Shown here: in pieces, positions 24,988-33,251 of the stretch | Layout of the letters: each line of letters starts with the position of its first letter | How positions within the stretch are numbered: the stretch's first letter is position 1 | From: Actinocrinis puniceicyclus | GTDB taxonomy: Bacteria; Actinomycetota; Actinomycetes; Streptomycetales; Catenulisporaceae | DNA length: 57,587 bases | Assembly (NCBI RefSeq): GCF_018283645.1 | Contig: NZ_JAGSXH010000030.1 | Coordinates: forward strand, 1 to 57,587 | Reading direction: 5' to 3' | Notes under the pieces: model-generated | Databases searched by the model: none | The model's input: the letters and a program-made list of their open reading frames with translations, nothing else | What the model was told of the DNA's origin: nothing | Program-made: the position numbers and the translations under genes

Positions 24988-25871
24988 CCATGGACGCTAT
25001 GCCGGATGTGCACACGCTGACCGGAGCTTACGTGTGTGACGCCCTCGCGTCGGACGAGCGCGCCGCCTTCGAAGCGCACTTGGCGCAGTGCCCGGTATGC
25101 CGGCAGGAGGTCACGGAACTGCGCGAGGTCGTCGCGGTTCTCGGCGCGGCCGCGGCGCTCGAACCGCCGGCCCGGCTCAAGGCGGCCGTCGGCGCGCGGA
25201 TCGCGGTCACCAGGCAACTGCCGCCCAAGGTAGGCGAGGAGCGCGCGACCACGGCCGGGCCGGTCGAGCAGGGGCCGGTCGAGCAGGGGCCGGTCGAGCA
25301 GGGGCCGGTCGAGCAGGGGCCGGTCGAGCAGGGGCCGGTCGCGGACGGGAAAGCCGAGTACGGGCAGGTCGCCTCGCTCGACGAAGCCCGCGCTCGCCGG
25401 CGGCTGCGCCGGTCGGCGTGGTCGGGCTGGGCCGTCGCGGCCGCGCTGGCCGGGGTGCTGGCCGTCCTGGGCGTACACAGCGGAAGCCAGCAGCAGCAGA
25501 TCAACGCGCTCTCCCAGCAGACCAAGGTCGTGCAGCAACTGCTCGACGCGCCCGACGCGCACAGCGGCAACGCGGCCGTGCAGACCGGCGGGACCGCCGC
25601 GGTGCTCGACTCCCGTAGCCGGGACGAGGCCGTGATCACCTTCGCCGGGCTGGCGGCCCCACCGCCGGGCAAGACGTATCAGCTCTGGATGATGGGGCCG
25701 GGTGGCGCCCGCTCCGGAGGGCTGCTGCCCGTCCCGGCGTCCGGCAACCCGGGGCCCGTCGTCGCGCACGGCCTCGGCGACGCCAAGACCATCGGGCTGA
25801 CCATCGAACCCGTACACGGCTCACCGCAGCCTACCGGCCCGCCGATCCTTTTGCTGCCCATGGGTACCTGA
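24984..25871 (+). CDS. rskA: Anti-sigma-K factor RskA
   Basis: 295 residues from ATG 24984, overlapping the sigK stop. The N-terminal zinc-associated anti-sigma domain has AFEAHLAQCPVCRQE (His32, Cys36, Cys39), which binds SigK. A cytoplasmic linker contains five tandem GPVEQ units (residues 92-116). One transmembrane helix spans about 146-164. The outer C-terminal RskA domain includes VITFAGLAAPPPGKTYQLW and GLTIEPVHGSPQPTGPP. Release normally needs regulated intramembrane proteolysis of this single-pass protein. The tandem repeat lies between the sigma-binding domain and the membrane and looks variable in length. Confidence 0.93.
   Translation: MTMDAMPDVHTLTGAYVCDALASDERAAFEAHLAQCPVCRQEVTELREVVAVLGAAAALEPPARLKAAVGARIAVTRQLPPKVGEERATTAGPVEQGPVEQGPVEQGPVEQGPVEQGPVADGKAEYGQVASLDEARARRRLRRSAWSGWAVAAALAGVLAVLGVHSGSQQQQINALSQQTKVVQQLLDAPDAHSGNAAVQTGGTAAVLDSRSRDEAVITFAGLAAPPPGKTYQLWMMGPGGARSGGLLPVPASGNPGPVVAHGLGDAKTIGLTIEPVHGSPQPTGPPILLLPMGT
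25257..25340 (+). repeat. 15-bp coding tandem repeat in rskA
   Basis: Five identical 15-nt units GGGCCGGTCGAGCAG (25257-25331) and a partial sixth (25332-25340) encode (GPVEQ)5-GPV. The units are identical at the DNA level, which points to recent slippage-type expansion that keeps the frame. Confidence 0.95.
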
Positions 25872-25944
25872 ACGAGCGTCGGTGAGTTCTTACGGAGTGA
25901 TGTCGGCTCGCGCGTTAAAGCACGGCCACTGCGACACTGGGCCG

Positions 25945-27375
25945 ATGCGTAAACGCAGACGCAGGCTCGTGATCGTCGCCGCCATGGTCGGAACACTCGC
26001 GTCGTTGCTGTCAGCTTGCTCGTCAGGGGGCGGTGGAACGGCTCCGGCGACGTCTGCCTCGATGTCTGCGAACGCGTCGACGCCCGCGGCGAACTCGACG
26101 GCGACCGCATCCGGCAAGGCGATCGCAGTCGGTGACCAGGACTGGGTCACCTTCCACCGGGACAACGCCAGGACCGGCGTCGCGCGCGGTGTTACGCATC
26201 CGGCCAGGCTGAACGTCGCCTGGCGGGCTCACCTCGACGGCGCGGTGTACGGCCAGCCGCTGCTACTCGGCGGGATGGTCGTCGCCGCGACCGAGAACGA
26301 CTCCGTCTACGGGCTCTCCCCCGCCGATGGACGCGTTCTGTGGCGGACCGCGATCGGCCGCCCACAGCCCCTGTCCCAGCTGCCCTGCGGCGACATCGAC
26401 CCGCTCGGGATAACCGGAACGCCCGCGTACGACCCGGTAACCGGCTCGCTGTTCGTACTCGGCGAAACCGAGGGCAGGCACCACGTGCTCGCCGCGCTCG
26501 ACCCGGCCACAGGCAGCGTGCGCTGGAGTCGGCCGGCTGAGCCCACGGCCGGTAACGCAATGGACGCGCAGCAGCGCGGAGCGCTTACCGTGGCGTTCGG
26601 CCGCGTGTACGTCCCCTACGGCGGCTTGGCCGGCGACTGCGGTGGCTACGTGGGTTCGGTGGTGGCTATCCCCGCGACCGGCCGCGGGGATCAGCTCTCG
26701 TATAACGTGCCGACGCCGCGCAACGGCGGTATCTGGACGCCCGGCGGCCTGGTCGTGCACGAGCAGACGCTGCTGGCCGCGGTCGGCAACGGCGCGGAAA
26801 CCGGAACCTACGACGGAAGCGACTCGGTCCTCGCGCTCACGCCGGACCTCAAGCGCGCGGACTTCTTCGCGCCGACCGGGTGGGCGGCAGACAACGCCGA
26901 GGACCAGGACCTCGGCTCGATGTCGCCCGCTCTCATTGGCGATCGGGTGCTGATCGCCGGGAAGCGCGGCACCGCGTATGTTCTGGATCCGCACCACCTC
27001 GGCGGTATCGGCGGACAGGTGGCGCAGTTGCCGTTGTGTGCGGCATACGGCGCGGCGGCCGTGGCCGGCAACACCGCATATCTTCCGTGCCACGGCGGCT
27101 TGCGGGCGGTGACCGTGACCGGGTCCACCGTATCCGTACGGTGGCAGGGCGATCCGCAGTCGGCCAGCGACCCGCCGGCTGCCGGTGGAGGCGCGGTCTG
27201 GTCGCTGGACGACGGCGCGGGAGTGCTGTACGCGCTCGATGAGGGCACCGGCAAGGCGCTGGCGCAGGTGAACGTCGGCAGGGCGCCACACTTCGCCTCC
27301 CCGACCCTCGGCCCTCGCGGCGCTTACGTGGGCACCCTCGACGGCGTCACCGCGGTCGGCATATCGGCATCCTGA
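25945..27375 (+). CDS. PQQ-like beta-propeller lipoprotein
   Basis: 476 residues from ATG 25945; an upstream start at 25882 would precede the signal peptide. A basic n-region and hydrophobic stretch end in the lipobox LLSAC. A Ser/Thr/Ala-rich tether follows. The mature domain has repeated blades of the PQQ-binding/quinoprotein type (WVTFHRDNARTGVA, VWRTAIGRP-like turns with DPATGSVRW, SVYGLSPADGRVLWR, VLYALDEGTGKALA). The full W-docking motifs of quinoprotein dehydrogenases are not evident, so a binding or scaffold role is as likely as an enzyme. It follows rskA by 73 nt in the same direction. Confidence 0.85.
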   Translation: MRKRRRRLVIVAAMVGTLASLLSACSSGGGGTAPATSASMSANASTPAANSTATASGKAIAVGDQDWVTFHRDNARTGVARGVTHPARLNVAWRAHLDGAVYGQPLLLGGMVVAATENDSVYGLSPADGRVLWRTAIGRPQPLSQLPCGDIDPLGITGTPAYDPVTGSLFVLGETEGRHHVLAALDPATGSVRWSRPAEPTAGNAMDAQQRGALTVAFGRVYVPYGGLAGDCGGYVGSVVAIPATGRGDQLSYNVPTPRNGGIWTPGGLVVHEQTLLAAVGNGAETGTYDGSDSVLALTPDLKRADFFAPTGWAADNAEDQDLGSMSPALIGDRVLIAGKRGTAYVLDPHHLGGIGGQVAQLPLCAAYGAAAVAGNTAYLPCHGGLRAVTVTGSTVSVRWQGDPQSASDPPAAGGGAVWSLDDGAGVLYALDEGTGKALAQVNVGRAPHFASPTLGPRGAYVGTLDGVTAVGISAS

Positions 27376-27385
27376 GAGCGCCCTT

Positions 27386-28045
27386 CTACGACGGCGTACG
27401 TGCACGCGCAAGCAGTTCGACCACCTCGGTATCCGTGAGCTGGTCGAAGTCCTCGTACCAGTAACCGACCGCGAACATCGGCTCAGGGGCGCACAACCAC
27501 ACCACCTCGTCGGCGACCTCGCCGAGGGCGCCGACCAGTTCCAGGGGAAGGACCGGCGCGGCCAGCACCACGCGCGCGGCGCCGCGCTGCCGCACGACCT
27601 GGCAGGCGGCGCGCGCAGTGGAACCGGTGGCGATCCCGTCGTCGACGACGACGACGGTGCGCCCGGCGATGGGCTCCGGTTCGCGCCCCACCCGGTACGC
27701 CTGTGCTCGCCGCAGCAGCTCGGCGGCTTCGCGCTCCTCGACCTGGGCGAGCAGGTCTTCGCCGATCCGCTCGAGCCGCAACACCTCCGCGTCCACGACC
27801 CGGGCACCACCCTCACCGATCGCGCCCATCGCGAGCTCCGGCTGCCACGGAACGCCGAGCTTGCGCACCACGATCACGTCCAGCGGCGCGCCCAACGCAT
27901 GCGCGACCTCGTAGGCGACCGGCACGCCGCCGCGCGGCAGGCCGAGGATCACCGGCCGCTGACCACGCAGGTGCTCCAGCCGGACGGCCAGGCTCCGGCC
28001 TGCATCGACGCGGTCCGCGAACCGCGGTTCCGGCTCCTGGTACAT
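27386..28045 (-). CDS. Phosphoribosyltransferase family protein
   Basis: 219 residues from ATG 28045, which sits well behind GGGAGGTGG; a GTG three codons upstream is possible. Motifs are intact: VILGLPRGGVPVAYEVAHAL, VVRKLGVPWQPELAMGAIGE, and the PRPP loop TVVVVDDGIATGSTARAA with both acidic residues. The C-terminus ends in YWYEDFDQLTDTEVVELL. Such proteins are frequent in actinobacteria and often occur with stress or erythromycin-esterase genes, but the substrate is unknown. It is a paralogue of the gene at 18701 and converges on the propeller lipoprotein gene. Confidence 0.9.
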   Translation of the reverse strand: MYQEPEPRFADRVDAGRSLAVRLEHLRGQRPVILGLPRGGVPVAYEVAHALGAPLDVIVVRKLGVPWQPELAMGAIGEGGARVVDAEVLRLERIGEDLLAQVEEREAAELLRRAQAYRVGREPEPIAGRTVVVVDDGIATGSTARAACQVVRQRGAARVVLAAPVLPLELVGALGEVADEVVWLCAPEPMFAVGYWYEDFDQLTDTEVVELLARARTPS

Positions 28046-28103
28046 CGCCGCCACCTCCCATCGTCGTTCGCTGGGCGCAGAGCGCGGGGTCGGTTCGAAT
28101 CTG

Positions 28104-28145
28104 AGCGTGCGCGCGGGGTGTGGTACCCCTCTGCGCGCGCACGCT
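28104..28145 (-). terminator. Terminator of the FAD monooxygenase gene
   Basis: A perfect 12-bp stem AGCGTGCGCGCG (28104-28115) / CGCGCGCACGCT (28134-28145) with an 18-nt loop that itself can fold, 3 nt beyond the minus-strand stop. Confidence 0.8.
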
Positions 28146-28148
28146 GAA

Positions 28149-29645
28149 TCAGACGATTCCGCACCATTCAGTCAACGCCTCTCCGGCCTGTGCCGCACGG
28201 GACACCGGGTCCGTCTCGTCGCAAGCCCAGGCGACATACCCGTCCGGGCGCACGAGCGTCAACGCGTGCGCTGCGTCCGCGCACACCGCGAAGGCGACGT
28301 CGGCCTTGCGGTCCTCCACGAGCCGTGCTTCGCCACCGGACGGCGCGGATCGACTGATGAGCACGAAACGCCCGTCACGCAACCGCTCGTAGAGGCGGCC
28401 ATCCGCGAGTTGCACGTCCCCGACGCGTGTACCGGCGGCAGGATGCGCGCCGTGCGCGCGTCCGTACTCGATCCCGATCCCGCTGACCGTGCCGATCGCG
28501 CGGTTCGCGATCGGCCGAACACGCAAGGCAGCGGCGCTTAGTACATCCCGCGCGGCGCGCACTGCCAGCGGCTTGACCAGGGCCAAGCGCACGAGCGCGC
28601 CGCTGCTGCGCAGCACCTGCCGGCCGACGGGATGGCGCTCTGCGTTGTAGCTGTCGAGCAGGCGCTCGGGATCGGCGGCCCGTCCGCGCAGCGCGGCGGC
28701 GAGCTTCCAGCCGAGATTCGCGGCGTCCTGCAGGCCTGTGTTCATCCCCTGCCCGCCGGCCGGTGTGTGGCAGTGCGCGGCGTCGCCGGCCAGGAACACC
28801 CGCCCGACCCGGTACTCGGGCACCTGACGCTCGTCGCTCTGGAAGCGGGAGAGCCAGCGGGCCTCGGCCAGGCCGAAATCGGTGCCGAACGCCCGCTCCA
28901 GCACCTCGCGGATCTCGGCGAGCTCCAGCGGCGCGCCCGGCGGCAGCTGGCGGTCGCGGTTCCAGCAGAAGGTCCGGTACCAGCCGTCGCCGAACGGCGC
29001 GACGAAAGCAAACGCGTCACCTACCGCGCCGACGGTCAGCACGTCCTGCGGAGGCTTGGCGAAACGCACGTCCGCGAGCACGAGCGAGCGGACGACCGGA
29101 CGTCCGGGATACGGCAGGCCGAGGGCCTCACGCACGGTGCTGTGCACGCCATCCGTGCCGACCGCATACTCGGCTCGGAAGACTGATTCGGGCGCCGCTT
29201 GGGCCTCAGGCCGCACGCGCACCGACACCCCTTCCGCGTCCTGGCTGAGACCCGCGACACAGACGCCGCGAAGCACGCGGGCTCCCGCCGCGACGGCTCG
29301 CTCCTCCAGCACGCGCTCCACGTTGAACTGCGGGGTGACGAGCAGGAAGGGAAAGCGGCTCGGCAACTGCGCGAAGGAGAGCGCCACCTTTCCGTACAGG
29401 CGCAGCGCGTCGACCGTCGTGCCGGTCGCCAGCAGACGGTCGGCCAGACCGCGGGCGTCAAGCTGCTCCAGCGTGCGTGCGTGCACGGCGAAGGCACGGG
29501 TGGTGGTCGTGTCCGGGGGCTCGGCGCGGCGTTCGAGCACCGTGCAGGCGATGCCGCGCTCAGCCAGGTCCCCGGCGAGCAGCAGCCCGGTCGGACCCGC
29601 TCCGACAATCACGACGTCCTGGTCCCGATGCATCTCGTGCGTCAT
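28149..29645 (-). CDS. FAD-dependent aromatic monooxygenase (PHBH/RdmE type)
   Basis: 498 residues from ATG 29645, nine nt after AGGAGG; other in-frame ATGs nearby are less well placed. Class A flavin monooxygenase features: VVIVGAGPTGLLLAGDLAER for FAD ADP binding, the middle Asp-Gly motif YAVGTDGVHSTVREAL, and GDAAHCHTPAGGQGMNTGLQ for the flavin ribityl site. A C-terminal thioredoxin-like domain follows (PDGYVAWACDE). Such enzymes hydroxylate aromatic or polyketide-like substrates. With no biosynthetic neighbours, a role in degrading or inactivating an aromatic compound is likely. A strong inverted repeat lies 93 nt upstream. Confidence 0.92.
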   Translation of the reverse strand: MTHEMHRDQDVVIVGAGPTGLLLAGDLAERGIACTVLERRAEPPDTTTTRAFAVHARTLEQLDARGLADRLLATGTTVDALRLYGKVALSFAQLPSRFPFLLVTPQFNVERVLEERAVAAGARVLRGVCVAGLSQDAEGVSVRVRPEAQAAPESVFRAEYAVGTDGVHSTVREALGLPYPGRPVVRSLVLADVRFAKPPQDVLTVGAVGDAFAFVAPFGDGWYRTFCWNRDRQLPPGAPLELAEIREVLERAFGTDFGLAEARWLSRFQSDERQVPEYRVGRVFLAGDAAHCHTPAGGQGMNTGLQDAANLGWKLAAALRGRAADPERLLDSYNAERHPVGRQVLRSSGALVRLALVKPLAVRAARDVLSAAALRVRPIANRAIGTVSGIGIEYGRAHGAHPAAGTRVGDVQLADGRLYERLRDGRFVLISRSAPSGGEARLVEDRKADVAFAVCADAAHALTLVRPDGYVAWACDETDPVSRAAQAGEALTEWCGIV

Positions 29646-29737
29646 CTCACTCATCCTCCTCATCCACCGTTGCGGCCGTCCGCGGGGAACCCGTCGCGGC
29701 GCCGAGTTCAACGTAAATCCGGACGGCCGCGAAAGTC

Positions 29738-29761
29738 AACGCTTGTTGGCCAACTAGCGTT
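29738..29761. promoter_or_regulatory. 24-bp operator-like inverted repeat upstream of the monooxygenase
   Basis: AACGCTTGTTGGCCAACTAG followed by CGTT (29738-29761) is symmetric at 11 of 12 base pairs, centred on TTGGCCAA. The size suits a TetR- or MarR-type repressor. It differs from the operators next to the neighbouring tetR gene, so a different regulator may bind. Confidence 0.6.
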
Positions 29762-29851
29762 GGCAAACGACGCGCTTGTGTCGCGCGGCCGCGCCCGCCA
29801 GCATGGACGGCGACGGCGGAACGTCGTTGTGACATGGATCACACCCATGGG

Positions 29852-29872
29852 TGTACGAAACCGTTTCGTACA
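29852..29872. promoter_or_regulatory. TetR operator 1 (perfect 21-bp palindrome)
   Basis: 10-bp arms TGTACGAAAC (29852-29861) and GTTTCGTACA (29863-29872) around a central C. It lies 73 nt upstream of the adjacent tetR start. The GAAAC-GTTTC core is common for actinobacterial TetR regulators of efflux genes. Confidence 0.8.
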
Positions 29873-29896
29873 GCAGGCGGTCCGAGGTAGAGTTCC

Positions 29897-29917
29897 GGAA
29901 CGAAACGGTTCCGTACA
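29897..29917. promoter_or_regulatory. TetR operator 2 (imperfect copy)
   Basis: The reverse complement of 29897-29917 matches operator 1 at 18 of 21 positions. The centres are 45 bp apart, about four helical turns, so two dimers could bind the same face. It lies 28 nt before the tetR start. Confidence 0.75.
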
Positions 29918-29944
29918 CCCGGATGGTCGGGAAGGAAGGACATC

Positions 29945-30604
29945 GTGGTCGACTTGGAGATCGGTGCGCGCGGGCTGGAGATGCCCGAGCCGCGTGGTTC
30001 CCGGCGCGGTCCGGAGCGGCGCGAGGCGATCTGCGACGCGGTGTTCGAACTGCTCGGCGAGGTCGGTTACGACCGGATGACCATGGACGCGGTCGCCACG
30101 CGGGCTCGTGCCAGCAAGGCCACCATCTACCGGACCTGGCCCGACAAGCCGGGCCTGGTGGCGGAAGCCCTGATCAGCCGGTTCGGTCCCACTCCGGACG
30201 CTCCGGACACCGGCTCGCTGCGCGGTGACCTCATGGCCTTGATGTCTCGCGCGTGCGAATTGACCAACAGCCCGGACGGCGAGGTCATCACCGGCGTGTT
30301 GACCGCCGCGGCCCGGAATCCCGCGCTCGGGCGCACGGTGCACGAATGCACCTACGAGTCCAAGCACTGCATCAACGAGACCATCATCCGCAACGCCGCC
30401 GAGCGCGGCGAGATCTCAGCCGACGCCGATCCCGGGCTGCTGCACGAGGTGATGTACGCGCTGATCCTGACGCGCAAGCTCACCTCCGATCAGCCGCTCG
30501 ACGAGGAATACAGCAGGCACGTCATCGACGACGTCCTGATCCCGCTGCTGCGGGCGCGCGACGCAGGGGCTTGTGATGCGCCCCCCGTCGACCTGCTCCG
30601 ATAG
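29945..30604 (+). CDS. TetR/AcrR family transcriptional repressor
   Basis: 219 residues from GTG 29945 with GAAGGAAGG upstream. The helix-turn-helix is RREAICDAVFELLGEVGYDR, TMDAVATRARASKATIYRTW, PDKPGLVAEALISRF. The C-terminal ligand domain is helical (EVITGVLTAAARNPALGRTV). Two 21-bp operators lie just upstream, so autorepression is likely, and the MFS exporter gene 107 nt downstream is the probable target through read-through transcription. This is the common tetR-efflux pair of actinobacteria. The ligand is unknown. Confidence 0.92.
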   Translation: MVDLEIGARGLEMPEPRGSRRGPERREAICDAVFELLGEVGYDRMTMDAVATRARASKATIYRTWPDKPGLVAEALISRFGPTPDAPDTGSLRGDLMALMSRACELTNSPDGEVITGVLTAAARNPALGRTVHECTYESKHCINETIIRNAAERGEISADADPGLLHEVMYALILTRKLTSDQPLDEEYSRHVIDDVLIPLLRARDAGACDAPPVDLLR

Positions 30605-30710
30605 CGGCTCCCCGGAATCTGTCGGTGCCGGGTCGTAGATTCTCTCCACGACGCTGAGATCTGTCACGCGCGCCCGGGTGCGCGGTTGTACCGCCCTTGG
30701 AGGGGAATCC

Positions 30711-32243
30711 ATGTCCGAAAACACCGCTGTCACGCGCGCCGGAACGCCCGGCGCGCATCCGCCGGACCACGCGCAGCCCGACCCGAGACGCTGGCTCGCG
30801 CTGGTGATCATCCTCATCGCGCAGCTCATGGTGGTGCTCGACGCGACCATCGTGAACATCGCGATGCCGTCGGCGCAGAAGGCGCTGCACATCGACGACG
30901 CCAACCGTCAGTGGATCCTGACCGCCTATACCCTGGCCTTCGGCGGTCTGCTGCTGCTCGGCGGCCGACTGGCGGACTATGTCGGGCGCAAGCGGATCTT
31001 CCTGATCGGCCTGGTCGGCTTCGCCGGCGCCTCGGCGCTCGGCGGCGCGGCGCAGAACGAGGCGATGCTGTTCGCGGCCCGCGCGCTGCAGGGCGCCTTC
31101 GGCGCGCTCCTGGCTCCGGCCGCGCTCTCGCTGATCACCGTCACCTTCACCGACGTCAAGGACCGGGCCAAGGCGTTCGGCATGTTCGGTGCGATCTCCG
31201 GCGTCGGCGCGGCCATCGGCCTGCTGCTCGGCGGCGTGCTGACCCAGTACACCAGCTGGCGCTGGTGCCTGTTCGTGAACATCTTCATCGCGGCGATCGC
31301 CATCGCGCTGGCGGTCCCGATCGTCAAGGAGAGCAAGGCCGAGGGCAACACCCGGTACGACGTCCCGGGCACCCTGCTCTCCAGCATCGGCATCGGCGCG
31401 CTGGTCTACGGCTTCACCGAGGCCGCCAAGCAGAACAGCTGGACCTCGACCGGCGTGCTGGTCTCCTTCTCCATCGCGGCCGTGCTGCTGGTCGGCTTCG
31501 TGCTCCTGGAGTCGCGCATCGCCAACCCGCTGCTGCCGCTGCGGGTGGTCTGGCACCGAAACCGGGGCGGGTCGTTCCTCACCTCGATCATCATCGGCGC
31601 CGGCCTGATGGGCATGTTCCTGTTCATGACCTACTACTTCCAGCAGATCCAGCACTACTCCCCGCTCAGGAGCGGCGTCTCCTACCTGCCGTTCTCCGGG
31701 GCGCTGATCGTCACCGCGGGCGTCAGCAGCGCTCTGCTGCCGCGGCTCGGCCCACGGGTGATCATGACGACCGGCGGCCTGCTGGCCACCGGCGGCATGA
31801 CCTGGCTGACCCAACTGCGGGCGGATTCCTCCTACGCGACGATGATCCTGCCGGCGCTCATCATGCTTGCCGTCGGCATGGGCTGCGTATTCGTGCCGCT
31901 GGGCAACACCTCGCTGACCGGCGTGGCCAACCACGACGCCGGCGTGGCAAGCGCCATGGTCAACACCACCCAGCAGGTCGGCGGCTCGCTCGGGGTGGCG
32001 CTGCTGAACACGGTGTTCACCACGACGATCCTGTCGTACGGCACCAACCACCACACCTCGCCGTTCTCGCCGGCGGCTCAGGTACACGGCTACAACGTGG
32101 CCTTCACCATCAGCGCGATACTGCTGGGCCTGTCCACGCTGGTCACGTTCGCGCTGATCCGCAAGGACCCGGCGCAGAGCGTCGAGGGCGAGGCCACCGG
32201 CGCGGGCGTCGAGGCCCCCGCCGCGGTCGTCCACGTGGGCTGA
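30711..32243 (+). CDS. MFS transporter, DHA2 (EmrB/QacA) drug-efflux family
   Basis: 510 residues from ATG 30711, behind GGAGGGG. About 14 transmembrane segments are visible. Motifs of the 14-helix drug:H+ antiporters are present: LMVVLDATIVNIAMPSAQ in helix 1 (motif D1), LLLLGGRLADYVGRKRIF (motif A), and GAISGVGAAIGLLLGGVLTQ in helix 5 (motif C). The substrate is probably a hydrophobic drug or metabolite. The gene follows the tetR gene and ends at a strong 21-bp-stem terminator. Confidence 0.93.
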   Translation: MSENTAVTRAGTPGAHPPDHAQPDPRRWLALVIILIAQLMVVLDATIVNIAMPSAQKALHIDDANRQWILTAYTLAFGGLLLLGGRLADYVGRKRIFLIGLVGFAGASALGGAAQNEAMLFAARALQGAFGALLAPAALSLITVTFTDVKDRAKAFGMFGAISGVGAAIGLLLGGVLTQYTSWRWCLFVNIFIAAIAIALAVPIVKESKAEGNTRYDVPGTLLSSIGIGALVYGFTEAAKQNSWTSTGVLVSFSIAAVLLVGFVLLESRIANPLLPLRVVWHRNRGGSFLTSIIIGAGLMGMFLFMTYYFQQIQHYSPLRSGVSYLPFSGALIVTAGVSSALLPRLGPRVIMTTGGLLATGGMTWLTQLRADSSYATMILPALIMLAVGMGCVFVPLGNTSLTGVANHDAGVASAMVNTTQQVGGSLGVALLNTVFTTTILSYGTNHHTSPFSPAAQVHGYNVAFTISAILLGLSTLVTFALIRKDPAQSVEGEATGAGVEAPAAVVHVG

Positions 32244-32332
32244 CCCACCAAGTCGGCGCACAGGACCGGTGCACTGAGCGGGAGCACCGAACGGGCGCAC
32301 AACCGAATACGCGACACCCTCTGCAGCAGGGG

Positions 32333-32380
32333 GCGCCGGGGCTCCGCCTTCACTCGACGGTGAAGGCGGAGCCCCGGCGC
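32333..32380 (+). terminator. Strong terminator after the MFS gene
   Basis: Perfect 21-bp arms 32333-32353 and 32360-32380 (GCGCCGGGGCTCCGCC.. / ..GGCGGAGCCCCGGCGC) with loop TCGACG, about 90 nt after the stop. Confidence 0.85.
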
Positions 32381-32394
32381 GTTGGCGGTGGAGC

Positions 32395-32420
32395 CCCGGT
32401 CCCGGTGGGTCGGGACCGGG
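32395..32420 (-). terminator. Terminator of the SGNH hydrolase gene
   Basis: CCCGGTCCC (32395-32403) pairs with GGGACCGGG (32412-32420) across 8 nt, 33 nt beyond the minus-strand stop at 32454. Confidence 0.6.
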
Positions 32421-32453
32421 TCAGACCGGTGTCCCTGCGGGTGCCGCAGAGGT

Positions 32454-33251
32454 TTACGAGTGGGCGGCCAACACCGGGTAGTAGCCGTCGGCCTGGCCGG
32501 TCGCGGTCGGGTGATAGGAGTCGCCGATGTTCGTCCAGTCCACCGAGTGCAGCCAGCCCGAGCCGTCGCACAGTTCGTGCCCGCTGAAGATCGGGCGCAC
32601 GTCCGCGTACACCACGCCGTTGCGGGAAGCGGCCTGCTGGACCAGCGAGTCGAGCACGTTGATGCCCTCGTCGATCTTGGCCCGGCTGGTGCTGCTCAAG
32701 CCGACGCAGAACGAGACGCTCAGGTCGTAGAAGTCCGGGTAGTCCATGAACACGATCCGGGCGTTCGGCGCCTTGGCCTTGATCGCGCTGAGCACGTTGT
32801 CGTATCGGCCGGGCAGGACCGACTCGGCCTTCGCCTCGTCGGCGTTGACGTCGCTGACGCAGGTGCTGGTGCCCCAGAGAACGCAGTTCTCCATGGTGCT
32901 GGAGAAGCCCACGTCGTTGCCGCCGATGATCAGCGAGACCAGGTTGGTTCCGCTGTTGATCGAGGCGATCTGGGTGCTGAGCACGTCGCTGGTGGTCGCG
33001 CCGGAGCAGGCCGGGAAGGCGAACGAGGCCGGGCTGTTCGCGTTCTTCCACAGGTAGGCGGCCGCGTTGGTGCTGCGGTAGCACGAACTGCCGTCGGAGA
33101 GGTAGCTTCCGGCGCCGAGGCCGGAGGCGTACGAGTCGCCGAGCGCGACGTAGTTCGTCGACGACGCGTTGGCGGGAGCGGCGGTGAGCAGGACGGCGGC
33201 CGCTGTTGCGGTCGCCGCGGTGAGCGCGACAAGGGTATGACGCGGGCGCAA
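32454..33251 (-). CDS. Secreted SGNH/GDSL hydrolase (lipase/esterase)
   Basis: 265 residues with a Sec signal peptide (TLVALTAATATAAAVLLTAA, cleavage near PANA-SS). The mature enzyme begins almost at the block I motif VALGDSYASGLGA (nucleophile Ser40). Block III is IIGGNDVGF near residue 109, and block V is GDSYHPTATGQADGY with the catalytic His near 246. Six Cys can form the three disulfides seen in streptomycete secreted SGNH lipases such as the S. coelicolor enzyme. It probably hydrolyses extracellular ester lipids. It has its own promoter and terminator. Confidence 0.93.
   Translation of the reverse strand: MRPRHTLVALTAATATAAAVLLTAAPANASSTNYVALGDSYASGLGAGSYLSDGSSCYRSTNAAAYLWKNANSPASFAFPACSGATTSDVLSTQIASINSGTNLVSLIIGGNDVGFSSTMENCVLWGTSTCVSDVNADEAKAESVLPGRYDNVLSAIKAKAPNARIVFMDYPDFYDLSVSFCVGLSSTSRAKIDEGINVLDSLVQQAASRNGVVYADVRPIFSGHELCDGSGWLHSVDWTNIGDSYHPTATGQADGYYPVLAAHS

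Noticed and set aside
28149-32243. Monooxygenase, TetR and exporter read as a small antibiotic biosynthesis cluster
   Set aside because: No core biosynthetic enzyme is present and the operators differ, so they are separate units of resistance or degradation type.
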